NCBI GenBank assembly: GCA_011947345.1
Contig: JAAVTG010000523.1
Coordinates: 310,001-374,000, forward strand
Length of the DNA stretch: 64,000 nucleotides
DNA from: Phytophthora quininea
Taxonomy: Eukaryota > Oomycota > Peronosporomycetes > Peronosporales > Peronosporaceae
Direction: 5' to 3'
Made by a program: the position numbers and the translations under genes. Positions 56,621 to 64,000 of the stretch are shown one piece after another. Each line of letters starts with the position of its first letter. Position 1 is the stretch's first letter. The notes under the pieces are model-generated. The model had not been told where the DNA came from and did not search any database. It saw only the letters and a program-made list of their open reading frames with translations.

Positions 56621-57521
56621 TCATGGAATGGATCGGCCTTCTGTAGTAATGCGAGCATTCTCGAACACACGCGCTACATCGTCCAAATTGTCCAATATCC
56701 GCAGCATTGCGTCAACCGTGTCACTCTGTGCTACTAGCGTTGTGATACGCTTGCTTGTATTATCCCAGATAAATTGTGTGCGAATTCTAATGGTCATCGA
56801 TTTCCCCAGCAGTTTAGCTCCAAGTGGTGTCCATTGCCCAGACTCTCCACTGGTCACGAGGTGTGGGAATGCGTAGCGTACTGTGTTCTGAGTGATCACA
56901 TGCTTTATCAGTGTTGTGGCGATAACGGAGTCTTGTGGACCGTCCTCCAGTCGAACAATGCGGCACTCCAAGTTCTCGCAGCACAATGCCATGCACTTCC
57001 AGTTGTCGACCATCTCTTGAATGCCGCACACTGTTCCGTATACGACATCTCGTGCCATAACGGAGCGCAGAAATTCACTGCACATTGGGTTTGCTTGAGT
57101 GGAATAATGTTGTCGTGTCTGAAGCTTGGTAGCCGTACCGGAAGAGTCAATAATACTCCACCACAATACTCCACAGAGATGTCTCCGGTACATGTGCCAC
57201 CACTTGATGCCATTCCTCTTCGAGTTGCTTGACGTCTTCTTGTAGTTGTTGGACCTGTTGTTCCTGATCAGCTTTGGCCTGACGTTTCTTCCGATATCGG
57301 GCCATGTATTGGGTCATGTACTCGCGACGACTTTGGCGGACTCGTGGCTGCGGATTTTCCCGTAGTGTAGGTCTGGCCGTTGAGACCGATCCTAGGAAAT
57401 CGTCGGAATTTGGCCAATGTCTTGTAGTCAGGCTTGTCAACGAGTTGCGACTACCACTGCGATGCTTTGGACGACGGCATTCTTCCGTCAAGAGGAAACA
57501 GCGCTCCATGTTGTCGGTCAT
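56621..57521 (-). CDS. bZIP transcription factor (oomycete-type, Asn replaced)
   Basis: The ATG at complement 57521 is the best start (MTDNMERCF). The basic region RREYMTQYMARYRKKRQAK leads into a leucine zipper (VQQLQEDVKQLEEEW). The invariant bZIP Asn, two positions before ARYRK, is Tyr. Downstream is the oomycete C-terminal module (FLRSVMARDVVYGTV, NWKCMALCCENLECRIVRLE, FIWDNTSKRITTLVAQSD, ILDNLDDVARVFENA). TGA replaces the expected codon after VVEYY, and about 25 codons later a two-base shift (TG) occurs. The stop is a substitution, so this copy may be a pseudogene. Intact members bind DNA as dimers in the nucleus. Confidence 0.82.
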
Positions 57522-58070
57522 TGGCTGAGTGGAGAATGACCTGGCGGGTTCGGGAATGGCAACACACGGCTGAAAACCTCGATTCAAGACGGTCGGGGAC
57601 GTCAACAGCAGTATATCTACAATGGAAGGCCATGGGGCGGGCGAAATCAAACCAACCCAAGCGTTTACGGCCTGTATTCGCTCTCCCAGGTCAAGAGTGA
57701 TTAGAACGAGTGGAAACGTGTGTCAATGTTGTTCAGCAACGCTTTATTTCTTTTCTGGGTACAACTTGGATAGTCATGGCGGAAAAACTTTGACGACACG
57801 GAGGAAAAGTTTAGTAAGCGATACTTTTATGGCTTTTGCCAATGCAACAGCCCAATACATACGTATTTTGCGAACTACTCGTCGTCTATTGCCCAGCCTT
57901 TGGTTGATACTTGGCTGTGTAGAACAGCGAGGCACCCCATCGATGAGACACACAGATCTCGATCATCGTGAATCATACACACAGCCTGCTCATCGAATAG
58001 ATAGAGGAACTCGAGCTTGTTTTGACCTACCAAGGCTAAGCTTGTTCTCGCTATCTCACGTAAGTGATGA
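57522..58070. other. No gene seen
   Basis: Region between the bZIP start and the 3' end of NTPase copy A. The block from 58032 onward is duplicated at about 21.1 kb on the other strand. Confidence 0.5.
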
Positions 58071-59735
58071 TCAAGGACTATGACTATCTGCCTGGTATCC
58101 CGGCAAAACCACAGTCATATTTTCTGCAGCACGTTTGCCGGATGCCAACTCCGTTAATATCCTCGCCACAGGTTTTGACAGAACTGGATAAGTTATTCCC
58201 TCGCGCACGATCTCTCTGGCCGTAAGTGAGCGAATACACAGCGTAGATGCTTCGCCATGCGAAAGTATAAACCGATCTGGATCAGCTCGAACTGTTGACT
58301 CTCGAGGGCTCAAATGAATGCGAATCACTTCCGAAGCAGTGTTTTAGCTGAACGTAAGCATTTCCTCTGTTGCCAACGACAAGGACTCGTGTTCGATCTT
58401 TTCCTCCTCATTCACTTGGATTAAAATCGCCGACACCTTCGACTCGAAGAAAATTGGGATCACAAGGACTGCTCCTTTACAGCCCCGCGGCAGAACACCA
58501 GCGGCTCGCCGAGATAACAAAATCCACAACGTTTCTTTATCAGGATCACTGTCGAGTTGTCGAGTTGGAGAAAATGAGAAAAGCCAAGCTTCCAATCCTT
58601 CCACTGCGATTGCCACGCGGTCAATCTCCTCACCGATTCCAAGTCCATTTGTAGTTTTGCTGGCGAGACCCACAACTGGATGATCTCCGGCCCATTGACA
58701 CGATCGCGTTCCAGGCCTCGTCCTTCTCGTTGACAATCTTCGCGTACGACGATATACCAGCCGGAGCTCTCCAGAACACATCCATGGTATGAGTAAGCAC
58801 GAACGGCGGCATTAATTTCTGTTCGGACCGAGATTGTGGGTCGACACCTGCGATTTTCACGTTGGTGTCTACCAACACCACGAAAATGCCGGCGTTTGGG
58901 TGTGACTCACGGATTATCCGACTGGCGCGGATAAGAGCCCTTGAAAGCACTCCATCATGTCACGTCCTTCACACTTGTTGGGGAACAGCATACTGGCTTC
59001 GTCCACAGCTAGAACCAGCACCCTCTTTCCAGTATTGACAGCTCCTCCTTCACGTAACTTGGCATTCCTCAAGTCGTTCAGGTTTTTACAGACCGTGTTG
59101 TCAGCATCGATATACGTGAACAGGTCAAGCCACTCCTCACCTACGGTGGACCAGCTTTGCTGTGCGTAGTAGCTCCATATCGCCACTAAGCTGTCAACGA
59201 TTTTACCCCTAACAGATACTCCCAAACAGTCGTCGCAACAGGAAACCCAGTCGAATATCTCTAGCGCATGCAGGTGTACAGCATTCTCATTCCCAGATCG
59301 TCACTTTCAGCGGTTCGCTTCGCCAGCTCGAACAGCAGTCGACTTTTCCCAAAGCCAGAGCTCTGCACAATTGATCCACACGGCGCTTTGAATGCCGCGG
59401 GGTCTTCCCAGTAAACTGCCCAGCATTTCGTCACGTATCGAACAAAATACCCCAGAGCGTCACCTCGATACGGGATCTCAGTGAAGGCGGACAGCAATCT
59501 CTGCCCAAAGTCCGAGTCGAGGTATTTCTCTGTCTCGTAGGGAAAACAAGACCCCAATTCATCTTAAACTTGATTCTCCTGTTCGCACGGTCGGCTACCA
59601 TTGAGATCACGGCGGGGACACTTCTGGATAGGCATTTCCCATTTGAGACTGAAGAATTTCATTGAACCTGTCGGGGATCTTAACGCAACGTGCTAGACCC
59701 ACGAAGCGATAGAACCAGACTATTCCTTCTCAAAA
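58071..59735 (-). pseudogene. CRN-type P-loop NTPase protein, copy A (frame-broken)
   Basis: Read on the minus strand it shows a Walker A-like IVQSSGFGKSRLL, a Walker B-like RVLVLAVDEASMLF with the acidic pair intact, and a sensor-like strand (GIFVVLVDTNVKIAG). A C-terminal domain contains ETLWILLSRRAAGVLP, GAVLVIPIF and SAILIQVNEE. That order recalls the NTPase plus restriction-endonuclease-fold modules described in Crinkler-type effectors, but I see no LFLAK-type N-terminus. The upstream end is unclear; coding-like sequence (RCVKIPDRFNEILQSQM) extends to about 59730. Four or more shifts interrupt it. Part of it is duplicated at 20.8-21.1 kb. Confidence 0.6.
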
Positions 59736-62162
59736 TGGCGCCAGGGTTCCCAGAGAGGGTGGATACAAGAGTGTTCGAGTTGATCCAAGAGAAGACGTCA
59801 CGTCGGCATGGAAGCGCCGTGGGGCTTAAAAGCAAGAATTGGGATTGAGTGAAAAGGTCGCACAGATGAATTTGACGGTGGAGATGCTGATCGGTGCACT
59901 CTGCATGCCAATTATGAACGTTTACTCTCCGATCTCAGAGAAGGACGCACTCGAGGTAGCTCAAGATGCAGCGAGGGCTATTATTCTAAGTGAGCAGACA
60001 AGTGATGAGAGGAGTACAATGAACGCTTGCGGAATGCTTTCGTGGACTCCGAATACCATGGCGATGGAAATGCTAAGCTTATAGTATACCTACGGCACTG
60101 CTGGACCGAATACACAGCCAAAAGCGAGACGACGGCGCCGAATTTCTCGATCGTGCAGAGTTCCGGGTTTGGCAAGAGCAGATTACTCGCCCAACTGGCG
60201 GAAGGCGCGACAAAAGATGACGCGTTGGTATGCGGGTTTTGTACGTCGGTGTGGGTGGTGGAGCGCCAATGGGGTTTCCACTACCAACGCTGAGGCTCCG
60301 AAACTGGTTGTTTGGTTATTTGACGACTGAGACGAGCCTTATAGCTCGGCTTCTCACCTTTACCGCTACGCAGTGTCGAACTGGTCTACTATTGGCACTT
60401 CTTGGTTTCAACTGTTTCGAGACCCTCAAGCGGATGTTGAAGTGATAGAGCAGCTGGAAACCGCGTTGATAACGTTTTCACCGGAGGCTTCACTGCAATC
60501 AAAAAATGGCAAACTGTTGGTCTCGGCGGTGGATGACGGCAACGATTTGCTCGATACAAACAATTATCAAGGTGTCAGTTTTTACAAGCTTTTGAGCATA
60601 GCTCTAGTAAAGGCAAACTGTGGTATCGGGTCTGAGGGCGGCATTTTTGCCGTACTGGCAGACTCGGACCTGCTAGTATTCGCGCCTTCTCGAACGGATG
60701 GCAAGCTTACACTGTCCTTTCCGCCGTTTGTGCTGACAGAGACGGTGGACGCTCATTGGAAGTGTTTTCGATCGCGATTGATGTTGGAAGCTGGAAATGC
60801 CGAATTGGCTAAGAATGAAGAATTGTTTTGTCACAAGTCCGTGGTCGTACAAGGGGATAGCAACTTGCGCTGGAGTGCTCTTGTAGCGATGGGCCGGCCG
60901 ATTTGGGCCAACTACTTTCGCGAGTCGATGAGGCAATGCGAACCAAAACAGTTGATTCACGCGGAAGCTACAAGAATTTCTATCGAGCAGGTACTAGCAC
61001 TAGCAGCCCATAAATTGCTGCTGAATGGAGACGCAACCGTGGAAGCCAACTACAACAAGAATACCATGTTTGGAGTAGCAGCAATATTGTGTCGCCTGGG
61101 ACTTCGACCATACACTACGGCATTGTTTGCTACGCGAGCTGTGGCAGATTTTATGGCGATTCTATCTTATGGTAATGACAAGGACGAACGAGTACTAACC
61201 AGCTACGCTTCCGATCCTATTCTAGCTCTTGGTGCGACGAACGTTTGGTATGCAACGGAGTCAGGCTTGTCGAAGTTTCTGCTGCCTCAGTTGAAGAAAT
61301 TACTGCTGCACGAAGAGCTCGACGTGGATGATACCGACGAAGTTATCGCTCGTATCGTGCTGCTTCTGGCGATGGATACTTGTGTGGTGGCAGCAACGGG
61401 AGCAGCTAGTCACCATGCGCGTAAATTTCAGGGTCAGTTCGTCGATGTGCTTTTGTTCATGGAGGCGCCTGGTGGTAACAATCCATCGGTACGGGTCGCC
61501 AAGAACAAGGTGGCGAGTGTTAACACAGCGACTGCGTTTGAAGTTTGGTGACGGACGTGGAGCTCATGGCAAGTGGGGTTCTGTCATTTTGTTCATCTTG
61601 AAAAGGAACCGACACAAGAGACGCTATGGTTTCTGCTGGGGCGGCGAGCTGCAGCCATCTTCCAGCAGAATCCTACCAGAGCGATTGTTATCATCCCCAT
61701 TTTTGTGGGCCCAATGTCTCGATGATTCAGGTTCAAGTAAATGACCAAGACGATCCTTGTGACGAAATGCTGCCTTGGGTTGTCTTTAATGCGAATAACC
61801 CGATGAGTGCGGTACCAAGTGAAGACACAATCCGAATTTCTATAACCCTGCGAGAACAAAGCGAACCGAAGCGATTTGTCCTCTGCTGCACCGAAGCACC
61901 GAAGGAAGTATTTACGTGGTGTCTTGACGGTATTGAAACTTCTTCGCTTACTTATGGATCTATGCGCTATCCAGTGATTTCAAATGCGGTGGCAACACGA
62001 CTGACAGATCTCGCGATGCCATCTCTTTGGGACCCAATCGCACAGATAAAGCGAGATTTGGTCGAACGTCCCAACAGTTCACAGCGGGTGATAACGAATA
62101 CGGAGATAGTGGAAACCCCATCGCGTGTTCTGATATCTTGCGCAAAACATTCACTTTCGTAG
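59734..62162 (+). pseudogene. CRN-type P-loop NTPase protein, copy B (frame-broken)
   Basis: Divergent paralogue of copy A. ATG 59734 starts MAPGFPERVDTRVFELIQEK, and the frame shifts at TT 59838-59839. The Walker A-like IVQSSGFGKSRLL is identical to that of copy A. Walker B reads LLVSAVDDGNDLL, with DD where copy A has DE. The sensor-like GIFAVLADSDLLVFA and PPFVLTETVDAHW align with copy A. About 390 uninterrupted codons (60373-61551) cover the NTPase core and a helical region. The C-terminal domain (ETLWFLLGRRAAAIF, AIVIIPIF, MIQVQVNDQD) follows after shifts near 61550 and 61720. The protein runs on for about 130 residues to TAG 62160-62162. No secretion signal is visible. Confidence 0.65.
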
Positions 62163-62292
62163 CTGGTAAACCGTATTCAAAGGTTCACAATTAAGTCGTC
62201 AATCTCGTGCCATTTTACGTCCGTCGTCTTGTTCTATTGCTGATCCACGTCCAAAGCATTCCTCTCTATTGCCAGGATGTGGATTGTAAACT

Positions 62293-63954
62293 TTAAAACT
62301 TGTATCGTTGGATGGACTCGAGATGGCGAACGGAGCGAGGACTTTTGGGTCGGGTGTCATCAAGACGACCCGACTTGCAGGCGTAAATCATCAGCACGAG
62401 GCTGAGCAGCGCCTTGAACGCGGCCAGGCACATGAAAAACGCCACAGTGACAAGCACCCCACCGGGCGACGAAAACTCAATCGGAGCATCCGCCAGAGCT
62501 TTGGACACCATGCGCAGAACGACGCAAGCTAGAGGCAACGACATGAGCCCCAGCCGCTTGGAGACGTGGTGCGTGTGGTCTAGAATCGTGTCCTCGCTCT
62601 TCCAACCTGTCAAGTCTCGGCACAAGATCGTCATGAACTTGGAGTACAGAAGTGGCGGGAGCTGATTGAACTTGGTGATGAACGCATGTTTCAGCCAGTC
62701 GATCACCATCTCAGCCACCATAACCATCGCCTATAAAGCCATCAATGCCGTTAGGAACTTGATTGTAAGCAAAAAGGAACATTAATCTTACCGTTCCGTA
62801 GGCGACGTCCTGAGTCGACGACTGTAACAAGATGAGGAAGATGATTGTAAGCAGCTTGAAGCGCTCTACGATGTCGCTGCAGCTGATCTGGAACAAATTC
62901 TGTTCCTCAAACTTCTTAAACACCGAGCTCTTGAGCTCCGCAAAGTTGTTCGAAATCAACAGCGTCAGCAGCGACGTGTTGCTGGAGTTGACTGCCACGT
63001 TCAGAGTCACGACTTGTGCAAACAGCAGCAGCGAGTGCAGCACGACGTAGATGATGGCCACGGCAAAGTCCAGGAACATGCGAGTCACTCGACGAGGCTG
63101 ATACTTAGCCGTGTAGTACAGCGAGTCCAGCACGTCTTGCCCCAGCGACGAGAACAATCGATCAAAGATCTCGATCATCGTGAACAGAACGTACAGCTTG
63201 ATCATCGCCTGGCCACGAATGGAGTGGTATACGCGAGACATATCTACGTGCACTAAGACCGTCGTCCCTACGGCCATGATCACAGCCACCATCAAGTCGT
63301 AGAAGTGCGTCCGTCGGAACACTCGCGTATGGAAACTCGACGTCACAGCGCATCCACATGCAAACAAAATACGCAGCGGTAGGTACGTGAACACGTACAA
63401 GAAACTATCTAGCGCTAGCAGGACTCCAAACAAGAACAGCTTCTCGGTATTCCTGGGCACCACGAAGAAGTCCTGGACACGTTTCTGGTGCACTCCGTCG
63501 CTTGGTTTAATGTCGTGCACTCCGAAAATCTCCTTGTAGAAGAAATCCGACAGTCGGAACGGATGCGGAGCCGGCGGTTTAGTTGGTAGCGTCGTTGGCA
63601 CATTCAGCGTCGTAGACGTCGATTTCGGCGACGTTGGAGCATTCACTGGCTCTGGTGCAACTGGTCTTGACGTTGCAGGATAAGGGAGCTCCTGGCGAGT
63701 GGAGCAACGGGCGAGAAACTTGACGGGGACGACGGGGAATAGGTGGATGAGAAATCAGTCTGGACGTGGAGATTGGGGCGACGGCGAGCGTTCTGGGGGT
63801 CCGTTTGAGGAACCGACTCTGTGGTTGGCACTGGAGATGGAGATACATACTCGGAGGCTGCTGGAGAGCTCACCGTGGGGCTGGAAGCGCCGTTTACAGT
63901 CTTCTTCCGTCTGGACAGGCTGGTCCCATTGGATTTGTGGGTCTTGCGTCGCAT
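62293..63954 (-). CDS. TAPT1-family transmembrane protein
   Basis: Two exons: complement(62792-63954) and complement(62293-62730). The 61-bp phase-0 intron has GTAAGA and TTTATAG borders. The N-terminus is Ser/Pro-rich and disordered. A multi-pass membrane core follows with conserved TAPT1/Emp65 blocks: FSSLGQDVLDSLYYTA, QVVTLNVAVNSSNTSLLTLL, NNFAELKSSVFKKFEEQNLF, CSDIVERFKL, and in exon 2 VIDWLKHAFITKFNQL. Relatives are ER or ciliary-base membrane proteins; the exact role in oomycetes is unknown. The frame shifts once near 63690 (GG run) between the disordered N-terminus and the membrane part. ATG 63954 is the first Met in the open frame. It converges on NTPase copy B, 130 bp apart. Confidence 0.9.
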
Positions 63955-64000
63955 CGAGCGCTTCCGGTGCAGTAAAATCGCAGACACATTGAAACGATGC

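Noticed and set aside
1..64000. CRISPR arrays, rRNA or tRNA genes
   Set aside because: None could be recognised by eye; a covariance-model scan would be needed to exclude tRNAs.

Overview
This is nuclear DNA from an oomycete plant pathogen, most probably a Phytophthora. The evidence is the combination of secreted RXLR-dEER effector genes, a Crinkler (CRN)-type gene with a diverged LFLAK motif, a PUF protein carrying a CCCH zinc finger, START-FYVE proteins, a bZIP protein whose invariant Asn is replaced, short introns of about 60 bp, and decayed copia, hAT, pogo and Crypton elements. Conserved housekeeping genes are tightly packed and sit between gene-sparse, effector- and transposon-rich stretches.

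Layout. 0-9 kb: a copia pol end, a broken secreted endopolygalacturonase, three pieces of one unidentified paralogous family (N-terminus with WGFLAPWC) and a dead hAT transposase. 11-17.7 kb: a 1,3-beta-glucan synthase continuous with a C-terminal sugar-transporter-like MFS domain. 18-21.3 kb: a CRN-type gene and a deleted, inverted copy of sequence found again at 55-59 kb. 21.4-29.2 kb: housekeeping block (two small hypothetical ORFs, NOP14, mitochondrial S16, ENY2/Sus1, an FHA/NIPP1-like protein, actin). 29.7-34.6 kb: effector island with one decayed RXLR-like gene and two RXLR paralogues in the arms of a 1.3 kb inverted duplication. 35-39 kb: a pogo-type transposase lacking its catalytic core and a Crypton tyrosine recombinase lying between inverted TCGGACA motifs. 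39-48.7 kb: tubulin cofactor B, PUF, DHHC acyltransferase, ankyrin-type gene, RING protein. 49-56.5 kb: tandem START-FYVE genes, the second extended into a PUB-like domain. 56.6-62.2 kb: a bZIP gene and a head-to-head pair of P-loop NTPase genes resembling CRN NTPase modules. 62.3-64 kb: a TAPT1-family membrane protein.

The window's most pervasive feature concerns the sequence itself. Many conserved genes are broken by shifts in the direction of one lost base, usually at a mononucleotide run, with a few shifts of two bases at GT or CA repeats. Two cases can be checked internally, because a duplicate elsewhere in the window has the longer run (32209-32211 against 33942-33945; 55551-55552 against 21160-21162). 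The best reading is uncorrected homopolymer shortening in the assembly, so frameshifts alone should not be taken as pseudogenisation here. Genuine decay is better supported by in-frame stops (hAT, Crypton, polygalacturonase, bZIP, the RXLR-like gene) and by larger deletions.
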